Source of the DNA: Schistocephalus solidus
Lineage: Eukaryota > Platyhelminthes > Cestoda > Diphyllobothriidea > Diphyllobothriidae
Assembly (NCBI GenBank): GCA_017591395.1
Contig: WEDG01004560.1
Location: 1-64,000, forward strand
DNA: 64,000 bases
Direction of reading: 5' to 3'
The position numbers and the translations under genes are program-made. Under the pieces are notes generated by a model. The model was not told where the DNA came from. It saw only the letters and a program-made list of their open reading frames with translations, and searched no databases. Of the stretch, positions 20,823-33,044 are shown in pieces (the stretch's first letter is position 1; the number at the start of each line of letters is the position of its first letter).

Positions 20823-23491
20823 AGTTCTTCATGTTTCCTCGAGCATTTACTATCTCGTTCACCTTGTAATCTTTACAGTCCAAATACACTTGCGAATTTG
20901 TATTTGTCTTCTTGCACTTTTTTCTTGGTACACGTGTGGTCCCTTTTTATGTCCTGGACCTCCCATCCTTGCGAGGTATTAGATAGGGCTGACACGTACG
21001 CATGGGATTCACATGTTTCTTTGGTTCTTTGTTACCTTTTTCGTTTGGCAGGCGTCGGAGCTATCTCTGTAAAATTTTGTATCCTGCTTGTTCCCGTGGC
21101 GCGTTTGCGCAAATAGCTCGCTGTTCCCCTCGCATAGTATTTTACGTATTCGTTTCTCATCCGATCGTGGGCGTGCCTTGAATTCGGTTCACGGACTTGG
21201 ATATTTATTTTAAATTGAATGGCGGTTTCCGATTATTTTGGTATGGCGTTCAGCCAAATTACCGTAAGTCTGATGTCACTTTCCAGCTCCCTTGGGTACA
21301 CTTCACTTTCCACCTATGTAAGTCATGTTGCCTAAACTAGCTGTCTGGTGGGCATGTGCATGAGTCTTGAGGTTGAAGCACCGTGTTTAGTTTGAGTGAC
21401 CTAAGTATTTCGCGATTTGACCTTCTATAAGATAGTCGTTTCCAGTTATGTTTTCTGGTGTACGTTTGCCATATGGACAAGGTTTCAACGATTTTCCTTT
21501 TCGTATGTTTTTTTAAAAACACCGTTGGGTTTTATTTGACCGACCCGAGCGCTGTTTCAAATGTTTCCCTATTGTAACTGGTTAAGTCAACTAGTAGGAG
21601 AGCCTGAAAACTAGAGGCTACCGACCGTGTTCTTTGTACGAAAATACTGCTCTTCTTGTGTACGTTTTGTGTTATTTCTAGTGCAAGCTAAATAAATGGG
21701 TCAAATGTCCGCTGTCGCTGTCTGGCCTAGCTCTGTTCTGTAGCTAGTGATGCAGCCGAACGAAGCCTCTATTCTTTGATAACCCTCTTTTATACTACTT
21801 AAAGTTCAACAATCTCCCACCATCAAGCTTGAATTTGTATATTACTTCTCAGGTCGGGCAGATAGCGGTGTTGTGCTGAAAAAAAATTACTTTGAGGTGC
21901 AAGTTGGCAGTTAAGGTGAGGCGTGACCATTTCATTCAAACCAATACCCTTCAGATCGTCTGAAATTCAGCTGTTGTCTTCGGACTGGAAATTACCGCTG
22001 TCAACGTAACTGATCCATAGCATATCCAGTCGGAGCGCGTAAAGCATAGCCTTTTAGTCGCCAAGATGTCCCGTTAAGCTGTATTCCGAGACCGGTTGCA
22101 TGAGGTCTGGTGGGCAGATGATTCCCTTAAGTACCTGAATCTGGAGGTGGGCATGTTCACCCATCCCTTTGCTCCAGGGACAATGCCAATTAACTCCGAA
22201 TGAAAATTTACTAGATGAACAGTAACGCCCACCATGTAATAACGCTGTGGTCTGTAATCTCTTTTTTGGTAACCGGCTTCCTAGGCCGGTGCTCAAATAC
22301 GCCTGACGCCATTACTGTTACGTGGTGTGCTTCGGCTTGTTCGTCCGACCCGAAATCCCACTTCAAAGCTAGCCTTCGTTAAATACTTCCATTATCCACC
22401 ATACGTGGACAAGCCTGGTAACCGCAGCTATACTAACAAACACACCTAGCTTTAACGGGCTTCCTGGCGCCTTGCCCCTTTCGATCAACTAAAAAAGTCA
22501 TCGCTTCTAGTGCAGTCGATTGTGTAGAATTAACTACCATGAACGTTGTTTCCCTTTTCAACAACGCCTTGTCGTATTACCGTTTTGGACAGTATACGAG
22601 GGCTTAATGCTTCCCCTTTTAATTAAGCTCCAACTGCAGCTCGACAGGATTAGCTTGTAACAACTGTGACCAGGGAATGCGACATTGGTGAACTGCGCTT
22701 GTGGTCACTTAAAGCCCAGCGTATCCTTGGACAACTTTCACATTTCCTGTAGACCTAAACAATGCGTGATACTCCTTTTACCGAAATTGGACCAACCTGG
22801 CATACAGTTATTGGAAGAGGACCTGTTAAATGCGGCCTACATTTGTGTAAGCATACGAGTTTAGGACTTATGTTCAGTTGTGCAACAATAATAAGTTTTT
22901 ACGAAGATTTTCCGTAATACAAGAAACCTGTTTCGCTTATTTGTTTTATTTCGTTTTTCGACGAGTCCATTATCGTCCCCTATATGGGTTCTCCGTCGCC
23001 GCTTTGTTCTAAGCTGAAAATGGTTAAATAAACTGTTTTCATAAGATTGAGTAGAATCCGAAAGGTTGTCTCTCGTTGGATACTTCTAAGGAAAGTACAA
23101 CCCAACCTTCAACAGCTGGAGCTAAATGAAAGGAACATTGCTACTGCAGGCGGCAGCAGAAAAGTGGAGAAATATGTGTCTGGGCTTCTCATTAGGTCTA
23201 TGTTGGACATATTGCGAGGGAATTATCCGTGTAAGCGCAGCCTGTCATGCAACTTCGCTCGTATTTCAGCTTTTCTGTAGTTCAATCGATGTGACTGGGC
23301 GTCCTTATGACAGTAACCCCTGTTTCATTTTCCGTCCAACCTTTATCAACGCCGTGTGTTTGAATATTAAGTAAGAAAACAGAGAGTAGAACTAACAAGC
23401 CGTTTTATGCCCTAATGTTTTCCTCATTCTCTTCCCGTTCGTAATAAATCCCATTTTCATACATTCCGGTTACCCTTAGAGTTTCCGCCAA
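20823..23491. other. CCT8 3' flank and DNAJC11 upstream region
   Basis: No coding homology was recognised. An AATAAA at 21691-21696, about 870 bp after the CCT8 stop, is a candidate poly(A) signal. A TTAG followed by a short leader to the DNAJC11 ATG (23478-23491) could be a 3' splice site, either for an upstream non-coding exon or for a trans-spliced leader; neither can be decided here. Confidence 0.4.
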
Positions 23492-26400
23492 ATGTATGCT
23501 GAGAGCGGATTTCCCTCGCACACGACAGAGGGATCGGTCACCGCTGCTGGCGGTTTGGATCAGGAGGATAAGGACAACGAGGAGGACGATGTCATTGACC
23601 CCAGCTTTCTTTCCAACTTTGATGATAATGAAAGCATAGATTATGGCGGCGATGAGCCAACTCCCGATCTGTACGCCGTGCTTGGCGTGGCGAAGGATGC
23701 CTCAGAAGCTGATATCAGGGCAGCTTATCATCGCCTATCACGCTTTTTACACCCAGACAAGCATATCGCCTCCGTGGAAGCCAATTCCCTCCCCGGTGAT
23801 GGCCGTGGCTCTGTCATTCTTGCGAATGCGGAGGCTGCTTTTGGCCGTCTTACAACCGCCTACAATATCCTCTGCGATCCTCACAAGCGCGCCATTTATG
23901 ACCAATATGGATTCCAAGGTAGGTAGTGCTATGCGCCTAAATAAGGCGGTAAAGGTACACCGATTGACGAAAACTTGCCACCTGTTTCGTTCACTTTGGG
24001 TTACTTCCAATCAAGCAGGTAGACTCTTTGAAAATAGCTTATTTTTCAAGAGCGTTTCGCAATTTTTTTGCCTGCTGCCCATTCCTATAGACCAAGAATT
24101 CATTAAACATTTCGGTTGCTCATCCATAGTTACTCCAGCGTGGAGGGGATATGAAGTTAGCAATAGGGTAAACTCTTCAACTTCTGCATCGTTCGGAGCC
24201 CAAATACTCTTCAAACAGTAATCTGTTCTGTTATTCGAAATCAGGGCTTTTTTGCACGGTTCGCACGAGTATTCAATTTTTCAATATCTACCATGAAGAC
24301 CAGGCACATATTTATCTGCCTCTTTATTTTAAACTGTATTTTTGGCCTCTGAACAATTAACTACAAGCTCGGGTTTACCGACGAAGCCCTAAAAACCCGT
24401 ATTTATCTATCAAAATAAAGTGTTTACGCGAACGCTTGCCTGGAGTAGTTCAGTAGACTACTCAAACTAGGTACATGCTAATTTTAACCATCTTTATATT
24501 TTCTCACGCCTGTTGGTTCAGAGCTGATATAACTACTTCTAGAATATGGGACTGGACAGTTCCCTAGTTTAAATATATACTTTTAAAACTGACTCTCATG
24601 TGCTAACCTTACTAAATCTGTGTCGATCGACGTTCAACCCTAGGGCTACGCATGCAAGGTTGGGAATTGGCCGTTCGCGATAAATCAGCACCGGAGCTGC
24701 GACTAGAATATCTTCTTTTGAAGGCCAAGGCCAAGGAGGAGGATCAGAAACGTTTTTTACAGGCTGAGTCGGAATTCTCTGTTGGCATTGATTTAACCGA
24801 CCTTTTTGATCGGTACCTTCAGGTTAGCCTTTTGTACTGTTTTCTTTCTGCGGCGATCACAGATGTACATACCAAAAATGTGCTGTATACGCACGTGTAT
24901 GTCTTCTACCACTAAATATTTTAAAAAACACTTTTTAGCCCCACGCTGAGATTATATCAATTGTCTGTCCCGAACCTAACTGGCTTCGTTTATAGGATCC
25001 TCCACAAGAACGTGTCGGGTTACCCTTCATCTACATGAGTGAGGTGTCGCTGTCTCAGTCCATCACTGTCTGTCGCACTCTTCGGCACACAGTCAGCCTC
25101 GCTGGACAGGTCAGCGCGCGCAATGGCATTGGCGCAGGTACACTTATCGGTATTTGGCAGCGCCGGCTCTCTGCCAAGACCCCGCTGGTTGGTGCTGGCA
25201 ACGTGGAAACCCTCGTAAGCCATCGTGCTTTCCACTCTTCTTCGAATGTAACTTTTGCTCTTAAAGGATCCAAATTCTGACAGTAATGATTCTGTCCTTC
25301 GTATGAATCCTTTTCCACAAGTGATTTTTTATTTTTCAGGGCCCGGACTAGGCATGACCAAAAAGCTTCTTCATCATTGAACCCCGACTTTCCTGTTGTG
25401 AACTGCGGTAGAGAAGAAAATTCATTTCGTGAAAATAAGGACGCAAAAAAACGCTCACCCCTAGAATTACCATTTAGTATTTAGGAAAATGAAACTGTCT
25501 TCTTAAGCACAAAGTTGACGTGGTGAAGTTCATAGAACTGTGTGGTGCTGTAGCTTCTAACTTTCGTGGTCGACTGTCCTCCTAGTTTGTTGTACCAGAC
25601 TGAGCGCTTGTGTTCCAGTGCCTTCATTCTTTTCCATACTAATAACGTGGGTGGCAGTGGTATCGGTCCACCTCGGGAGTGGGTCTGGTCGCTTGCCACG
25701 ATCGAACTGTTCGGTTGCAGTTGTGATTGATGTAGTGGGTACCGCGAGACTGTTATTGATGCATCGACAGTGACTGGACATTGTACCGCTGTCTCTTTGC
25801 GCACACGGGTGAATATCTATGATCGCCCTTCCTTGTAAGTTATTTTATCTGCTGCCGAAAATGAAGCAAACTTCCACTCCTGGCAGACCAAGGTGGGCGT
25901 AGCCAGGCCGGAAACATCCCCTGACCCCACTGACCTGTTTTAACATCCGTCTGCTAAATCAAACCTTCTGGATGCTTCAGGTCGTTAAATTCGTTACTTT
26001 TTTATTCGTTAATGGGCTAAAGGCCCCCTTAAGCGGCATCCCAGCCACTGATATTAGGGAACCAAATGTGCGAATGGAACTAGTTCACAAACAAGGTTTA
26101 CAGGGAAGGCTGTATGATGCACAGTCAGTCTGCAATTAAAAAACAACGTTGCCTTCCAACTGGTAGCTTACAATTGGTTTCGCAGTTCACGGGGTTTTGT
26201 TGGTTGCCGACCTTAGAATGAAATTGCAGTACAGGCAGCACAACAGCCATCTTGTATATGACTATCAGAGACGACACCACAATTACGGCTCTCTGTACAA
26301 CCATCCTCTGTTGCATCTACCCTTTCTCGTGTCTCAGCATTTTTCTCCATTTATACAGTCATTTAAGAGGTCAGTCCGCAGTGCTTAGCATCCTAACTGG

Positions 26401-27769
26401 GATCGTCAGAAAAGTTATTGCAGATGGACCTAATCTGATCATGCATAGTGCTGCAAGGCTTCCTTATCCATCGTAGTCTTTCGCTGAAGCCCTGCATTTT
26501 GGTTCTCGTTGTCCCCCTCTCCGATAGGTATCCTGCGGTCGCGGCGGACGCGGCCTTGGTGTGGGTGTCAAATTGTACAAAGACTTACACGATCGTCTCT
26601 CCGGGTTTGTCGGCCTCGAGGTAGCTCAGATGCGACCCACGCGATCAAACTCGCTGGCCATAATCCCCGGTGCCAACATAGGCTTCACCTTCCAGGTCGC
26701 GCCGCGCATATACTCCCGCCTACAGTACGCCGTCAACCTCAGTGGCGGTCTTTCATCTGAGGTCTGGTGGATAAGTGAGAAGGGCGAACGCAGCTGCCGG
26801 CTACACTGTCGCCTCTCTAATCTTGGCGAAGTCTTCCTTACGACACGCTTCGAGAGCACAGTTGACTGGGCCTGGCTCAATCCCTTCCGGCCACCCTCAT
26901 CTGCGGGCCCAGAATGCCACAAATGTCCTGAGTGGGTCGACCCAGCGGACGAAGAAGAAGGCGGTGACCTACTTGCCACACAAAACCGGGGTCGAGTCTC
27001 CGTATCCGTAGGTTGCAACAGCTACGATCTCTTCGAGGCCCGTCTAGGTGTCAACTGTATCCTGTCGGAACTGACCCGTCTTTCAGGTGAAATCAGTGCC
27101 AGTTGGATGCAAGGCATTGGCCTAAAACTGGGTCTCCACAGGGGTGGTCAGTCCTACAGCCTACCCATCCGACTGTCTGACAATCGTGACCTCGCTGCTC
27201 TGGGCTACGGGACCATTATACCGATCCTTATCTTTGGCGTGGTTCGCAGTCTGGTCTACGATCCCTGGATGCGACAACAGATACGCCGGCTGCAGGAAGT
27301 GCGACGTCGGCGCCTGCGCGACCAGTTACAGCAGTTGCGCGGTGAGGCAATGGCCACTCAGGCCTTAATGCAGCATGCCTCAACGCGCGTCGCTAGCGCA
27401 GAAAAGGCGGTCAAAGGCCTGGTAATTGTAAAGGCTCTTTACGGGCAACTGCGGCCCGGAAACCCTGCTGTGCCTCCAGAACCCGACGATGGTGGGCCCT
27501 TGTGTCTGGACGTGACTGCACCACTGCAGGTCGCCGTGGAGAACCACCAGCTGCGCCTCCCTCCTGGTCGATGGGCTGACTTGCAGGGATTCTATGACCC
27601 TTGTGCGGGCTTGACGACAGCCTCTGCGGGTGGCCTCCTACCAATGACACGGAGGCTGCTTTTTGTTGCCTACTCCTTCAATGGCCTTCATCATGAAGTA
27701 GTGGTCGACGAGACACAAGGCCTCGCTATACCGATGGCCAAACACCGTGTAGCCGCCCATGCGCGTTAA
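23492..27769 (+). CDS. DNAJC11: DnaJ homolog subfamily C member 11 (DNAJC11), four exons
   Basis: Exons: 23492-23918, 24644-24822, 24996-25214, 26528-27769, all GT-AG with matching phases, giving 688 residues. DNAJC11 is a mitochondrial membrane-associated J-protein linked to the MICOS/MIB system that shapes cristae. The J domain spans about residues 59-141 with HPD at 87-89 and ends CDPHKRAIYDQYG. Then come GLRMQGWELAVR, GIDLTDLFDRY (family DATDLFDRY), a beta-rich central region, a hydrophobic segment LAALGYGTIIPILIFGVVRS (about 497-518), an Arg/Gln-rich coiled coil, and the C-terminal DUF3395-like domain (LVIVKALYGQLRPG, LDVTAPLQVAVE, LQGFYDPCAG, SFNGLHHEVVV). Compared with the human protein (559 residues) it has an acidic N-terminal extension of about 45 residues, an insertion between J-domain helices II and III, and an acidic insertion near residues 405-420. 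No frame damage was seen. Confidence 0.93.
25215..26527 (+). other. DNAJC11 intron 3
   Basis: A 1313-nt intron bounded by GTAAGC and CGATAG. Open frames inside on either strand have no family motif. Confidence 0.6.
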
Positions 27770-28320
27770 GGAGAGGAGGCGAACGAGTGAAAATAGAGCT
27801 TTCCACCCTCTTCTATCACATTATTTTTTTTAACCTGTAGATAATTTTCTGGAATTGCATAATACATGCTGACACTTAACGAGTGTCTTCCCAATCGGAA
27901 TATCTAGTCTTTCTTTACGAACAGCATGGCAGACCCTTTTTTTATAGTCGGGACGAATATTCTGCCAGAAATGCATAGCAGGTGTTTGATGAACAGAAGG
28001 TTTGCAGCTGTATCATAATGACTCTCACAGCCCTTCATTTCGGCATTGCTTGAAACTGGGCAGGAATCATTTTCGACAGGGCACCCTTCAGCTCTGTGCG
28101 TTGCCAGTTTTTTAACTTTCCGATCTGGGAACTTGTAGTTCGTGCCGATTATCTGTGCATTCTTTATATTGCTACCGGTCTTCTGTATCATTATGAATTG
28201 TATTGTGTCCCTTACATAATGTTTCTTTGAGTTTTTTCCTTACTTTCAGATGAGACAATACAGTGCCCAGGTTTCTTAGTATATTAGGACTTTTAACCGG
28301 GTTTCTGCAGATCCTATCCA
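27770..28320. other. Convergent 3' flank of DNAJC11 and the small minus-strand gene
   Basis: AT-rich. A 95-codon minus-strand frame at 27904-28191 has no recognisable motif and lies beyond the stop of the small gene, so it is probably its 3' untranslated region or chance. No AATAAA was found directly after DNAJC11; AATACA near 27861 is a weak candidate. Confidence 0.35.
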
Positions 28321-29180
28321 CTACGCAACCTCCATGGCGGAGACACCCCCGTCTTGTGTTTGCACTGTTTCAGTAGTGAAAGAGTCGTCTGAGACCTTGC
28401 TTTAGAGCAGGGCCAATGCTTACTTGGCCAACATAAGGTTTCTTCATTTGTTTCGTGATTTAGTTGCAAGTACATGCACTGATCGTTGAAAAGTAATGAC
28501 ATCAATAACTTGCTTACGAGCAAAATGACTATACGAGAAAACGATAATTTACCTTCTACACGGACGCGCCCGGACAAGGTGTCAGAGTGACTATCTGTTT
28601 CAAAGAACGTTAGGCTGATTGCATGTCTGCCGCCCATTTAAGCCATTTCGCATCCTCGAACCGGTTAAAATTCAGCCGTTGTGGTTTTTAAAAAGCAAGA
28701 AGGCGATTATATGGGTTTCTGCATGACACTATCTTGATGCAGTATCAGGGCTATGGGGGTTTTCTCTATCTTACCGGACGATCTCATCGGGAGGCCGCTG
28801 GGGCCAGCAGAAGATGAAGGATTCGCCGAGCTGACCGTACGCTAGGAAGGCTGTGCGATCGACCAGTGGACCCTGACAGTTTAGCTCTTCTCGCAGTTCA
28901 CTCGTGGCGTCCCGCACCTTATGCGTAGTGCGTAAACATGGAAGTGACGCGCACTGGTCGGCCGAATCCAAACCCGATATTTTCGTCAGTCTTTTGGAGC
29001 CACTAGATGAAAAGTTATCTGTTGACAATGGATAGGTGGGGCATAAAATATACTCCTCCAGTGAGTATATGCAATTTACTCCGATTTACCATGGAATGAA
29101 ACTAGTCTGGCCTTCTTAAGCGGCTGCCTCAGTTGATCGGGGAGTGCTTGACATAGGCTCCCTCGACGTATGGCTTCCAT
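28321..29180 (-). CDS. Predicted four-exon gene, 150-residue protein, function unknown
   Basis: Exons in order of translation on the minus strand: 29180-29090, 29018-28775, 28626-28553, 28364-28321 (TAG stop). Introns are 71, 148 and 188 nt with donors GTAAAT, GTAAGA, GTAAAT and acceptors CAACAG, CGGCAG, AAACAG. Exon lengths 91+244+74+44 give exactly 151 codons with the phase kept at each junction. The protein starts MEAIRRGSLCQAL, has a charged middle (KVRDATSELREELNCQGP) and a possible beta-strand region (FLAYGQLGESFIFCWPQRPP, AISLTFFETDSHSDTLSGRV), and ends GGVSAMEVA. There is no signal peptide or obvious membrane segment. I do not recognise a family. It converges on DNAJC11 with about 550 bp between stop codons. 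The case rests on splice-site quality and phase alone, so a chance model remains possible. Confidence 0.5.
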
Positions 29181-31059
29181 CTTTCTGGTTTATTCACCGA
29201 CAGTTTGCTTTGTTGTCCCACAGGTGATAGTAACCATTGGCATGGTGAGGCACAGCGTTGAACTGCTGGCCTATTTGTCCAGAAGGGAAATTTTGCCAGG
29301 TAATTTTGCATAATGTTTGGCTCTTTGATTGTGTGCGAGTGACTCGTACCGAAACTTGGCGTACTGGCAGCTATAGCGTTGCACGCGCGCTTGCGCAAGC
29401 AGCACAGTTCATCGGCCACCACCAACATTAGCAAGCATCACTTTAGGATTAACAGGTGAGCAATTTGTGTGTGCGCCTATGACCGGAAAGGACTGTCCGA
29501 TATGTGTGCGTATGGGGAATAATGGGATTCGAGTGAGTAAGCGTTTGTTGTCGTGTGTGCGCGCACATCACTGAATATGGTGTGCGGTTTATAAGCCTGT
29601 GGATACGATGTGGACAGCGACTGCATGCATACCGATGCTGGCCGTAGCTTTCGGGATATTTTATTCAGTCGCGTTGCGATTGGTTCATAGAGTACCGAAT
29701 GGGCCGGTTCGTGTGTGTTTGCGGTCTGAAGAAGTTGACATTGCGCCTGCATTGCTGGCAATGGTACTGTGTCTTTCATGTCCAAAAGGCGTTCTCGCCA
29801 CAGTGGATAAAAACACTCAGCACCCGAGTAAGCCATACCGGAAAACTGTTGCAGCGACGACGGGTAGGAGAGGTGTTCGCGGTGACGATGATGCGGTTGG
29901 TGTTTGGTTCACGGGGCATTGGTTGGTCGTGTTCACAGTGTGGCAAGCCCGAAAGTGTCAGACACGGCTAATCAGCACAACTTTCCCACAGGGACAGTGG
30001 GGATATATTGACGGGGGTTTGATGTTGGCGGCGTCGACCCGCCGTGCTTCAATTTTGCATGCTCGTCGTGTCTTCTTGTCCCCTCTACTCGATTGAAGTT
30101 TAAGATAGTTATTACGATTCTGACGGCTGTCCTTCATTGCTATCAGTCCTGCTGAATTGTCCCCCAGGCTTAATTAGGAGGTTCTCCATTTGTCCTTGCA
30201 ACGTCCCTTGCTCACTATCTACGAATGCCGCTAGTAACGTATCCTTAAAGGAGTCTTTTCAGCATGTGCTCATCAGTCATTCTCGTGATGTGTCATCCCA
30301 CCGCAGCTTCAGCATAGCTTATATGCTCGGAGTGTAAATTGACTAATACCTCGATGACTGGAACCCGCTCATACTGTCAATATTTTTTTACAGACAGCAA
30401 AGCAGAATGTGTTTTAATTCTCTTGCTTGGTTTTAGTAGACAGTCTAGGTCAGTGCACATAAGTATCGTTATGATTACAGCTCTGCATACCCTCAGTTTC
30501 GTGGTGAGACGGATGCCACGGCAGAGACGTTTCTGCCCAGGCGAAGGAATTATTCTACCGGTCTTACCGTGGGGGTTTGTTGTATTCGACAATTTGGTGC
30601 CGGATAGGATACTAGAGCTGTTTCCCGTGTGTTCATGGCTAGTCAACGTCGGTGCATCCGGGTACAAAGTGGTCTAGGCTTTCTTGCATCCTGGATTCAG
30701 AGGTGGCGTTCTGTGCACATTCGTCAATAACGGGGTCAGGCATGTCAGTATTCGTGGTCTGCATGCCGCGTATGTCGAGTGTTTCGTCGGTGTGATAGTT
30801 AACAGTGATGGCTAGTTGATACTCCTAGCAAGCACGCATAAGTGTCGTGTGTGGCCGGAGAGAGCGTAGGGAAGGAGGAGGGGGAGGCCGCAGCCTCGCT
30901 TTATTCAGTTTGTCACCAGAGGGACCATTGTGAATCACTTCCCCGTTCCTAGACCGATAAGGTGTCTGAAAGTTGCAGACCCTTTTAACGCAGGAGAAGT
31001 TTCGACTTGATTGCTAATCTCATGAAGTGTCAAACGAAATTCTAAATCATTTTCATTTT
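29181..31059. other. Upstream of the small gene; G/T-rich stretch
   Basis: A perfect palindrome GCTTGCGCAAGC at 29389-29400 lies about 210 bp upstream of the small gene's ATG, in a CpG-rich patch (GCACGCGCGC) that could be promoter. From about 29440 to 30100 the plus strand is rich in GTGTG and GCG runs, and long open frames occur on both strands (29599-30096 +, 29477-29836 -), as expected from compositional bias. 30860-30890 is a purine-rich run (GGAGGAGGGGGAGG). No homology was recognised. Confidence 0.4.
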
Positions 31060-31135
31060 GAGAAGGTTGTTTGATTATTTATCATGCAGCATAATCCCAA
31101 TATATTTCAGTCACGTCAAGATGTGGCTAATGAAA
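31060..31135 (+). repeat. AT-rich dispersed repeat, partial copy
   Basis: The stretch TTATCATGCAGCATAATC, followed by ATATTTC and a CGTCA motif, matches the start of the copy at 47715. The rest of the repeat is not recognisable here. Confidence 0.45.
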
Positions 31136-31380
31136 GAGCGTCTTGCCGAATCTCTGAAAACGCTACACTAAAAATCATTACTTGGTTAGTAAGATTTTGA
31201 AATTCATTTTCCATGCCCATAAAAAAATTTCAAATTTTATCGAAAGCCCGAACGAAAATATGTTTGCTTCTACTCATTAAGTAGAAATTTTGAACCCCGC
31301 CTGTCATTTCACTTGCATCCAGGATTTCCAACGTACATGCTGCATACATTCTGCCTAAGGAAAATCACACATTTTCCCAA

Positions 31381-31690
31381 GCAACGAGGCGGTTGCCACT
31401 TGAGGATCGAACCCACGACCCGTTGATCAGAAGTCCAACGGTCTCACCACTGAACCACGAACTCGTCTTGTCAGGTGGTGTACCACCTGGGGTTGGGTAT
31501 GACTGACTGAAAACGGCTTATAAGCCAGAAATGGCCATTCAAGTCTCCTTTGTCTTTGCCGGCAATATCCGTCTGTCTAATAGCTACTAATAGCGGCTGT
31601 GTGGCTGCGGGCGTGGCTCAAGAATGAGCCTCAAGGCAGAACTGGACGAGTGAGTACCGTTAGCAATCGGTGAGCGTTCATCGACGAATA
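31381..31690 (+). mobile_element. tRNA-derived SINE with inverted head
   Basis: 31381-31470 is a tRNA-like head on the minus strand (TGGTTCAGTGG, GGACTTCTGATCAAC, GGGTTCGATCC). It joins at about 31471 to a plus-strand SINE body that begins at the palindromic GGTGGTGTACCACC and continues GGTTGGGTATGACTGACTGA, AAATGGCCATTC, TTTGCCGGCAAT and a GTGAGTACCGT...GGTGAGCGTTCATC end. The body is shared with copies at 33218, 40468 and 63770. Not a tRNA gene. Confidence 0.75.
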
Positions 31691-32762
31691 CAGAGGACTA
31701 GTTGCCACTGCCTCCTTCGAAAGACAACACGAAACTGGATCTCTGTGCTCAGAGCTTCGATTGAGCTGGGTAGTCTTAATTCTTTGACACGAAGGCGGCT
31801 CGCACGAGATGATTCGGGCGCAGATAATATGCGAACTTGCAGGCATGTGTGAACGCAGCATCGTTTGCCTCACAGCCTTCGCTCTGTTTGACACCACGTA
31901 TCGACCCGCTATCATAAAACCGGCTGATAAACCTTGGATGAAATTTTGGTCATTCCGACTGGCCGTATGAGGCCTATTGGTATGCATTGCGACTATATGT
32001 TTGCGGTGATTTTACAAACACGTGTCGATGACAATCATTTGGTTCTGGTCAACGGAGTTCAACGTCCTTTCACCATTTTCACATTGAGGATCAGGCTTAA
32101 AGTGATTTATTAGAAAGTCATATGGTCCAGTTCAGTCATTTTTGACCCGGGCAGCAACCAGTAGGTAAGATGATTATTTAACCAGTTACTGTGCCTAAGT
32201 TAATTTACAAATCGAGGTGAATATTCGTATGCCAGGTGTATTTATGAGTAGAAAAGAAGAAAAATGTTCGATCACCGGAACCATTTCTTTATTTATCCGA
32301 GCTTTTAAATTCACACAAGAGTCCATCGACAGAGATAAAACCGACAAAGTAACAAGGAATAGAAAAGCGACCAACAACATGCAACTTCTGAGTTGTCATG
32401 GTAACCATCCAGTGACTCACAAACGAAATTGCCTGAAACTAAGCTTCAATCATATCCAACCTGTTTGCAGCAACCCGGAATAAAAAAAAAACAAATGAGA
32501 CTTGATTTCTCCACGAACAATTTATGCGGAATGACTATCCAAAGGCCTTTTTAAGCTGATGCCTAAGTGTTCGGCCTCGGAGTACCCAAATAGAAACGGA
32601 ACGTATGGTATGGTCCATCAAGGACATGGTAGAGGAGACCGAGCGAATTGCACATCGGCCTAAAACTATCATACACAACAGAGTCCTGACAATACAGGAT
32701 CGATTAAATCCCAGTTAGCAGTTAGGTGTATTTTATTGTATCCCATGCCTAAACTGTCCTTG
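31691..32762. other. No feature recognised
   Basis: Unique-looking sequence with short open frames on both strands and no motif I recognise. Confidence 0.3.
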
Positions 32763-33044
32763 CAACTAAGACAGTTTGACCGTCGATTCCGATGACGTCC
32801 ACCGTGTGCTCCTCAGCGTTGTGGTGCGGAGATGGTGCCTTGCGCGTGGATTAAAGATTAGAATTGCGCTGCAGCTACCGCACACCCGCCTGTATCCGGT
32901 GTCCAGACAGAGTCAAGAAGACCGGAGATGGTGTCGGGCAGGCTAAACGCATGATTGAATCGCGCATACACGGACATTGGCTGGCTGCGCAACGGCATAC
33001 AACGGATATTATTCAGAATGGTAGTATTGACACAGACATGGAAG
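32763..33044 (+). repeat. Dispersed GACAGAGTCAAGAAGACCGG repeat, copy 1
   Basis: It contains GACCGTCGATTCCGATGACG, GTGGTGCGGAGATGGTG, TTGCGCTGCAGCTACCGCAC and the block GACAGAGTCAAGAAGACCGG. The same order of blocks appears at 35395 (+) and, inverted, at 36060, 38220, 53575 and 62590. Confidence 0.7.

Noticed and set aside
27904..28191. 95-codon minus-strand frame downstream of the small gene
   Set aside because: The phase-consistent model of the small gene ends in a stop at 28321, and the frame has no motif.
29477..30096. Long overlapping frames on both strands (119 and 165 codons)
   Set aside because: Strong G/T bias lowers stop frequency on both strands; neither product resembles a protein family.
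31381..31470. Possible tRNA gene on the minus strand
   Set aside because: A and B boxes are present, but the anticodon loop is 8 nt, the acceptor stem does not pair, and the sequence is joined to a SINE body.
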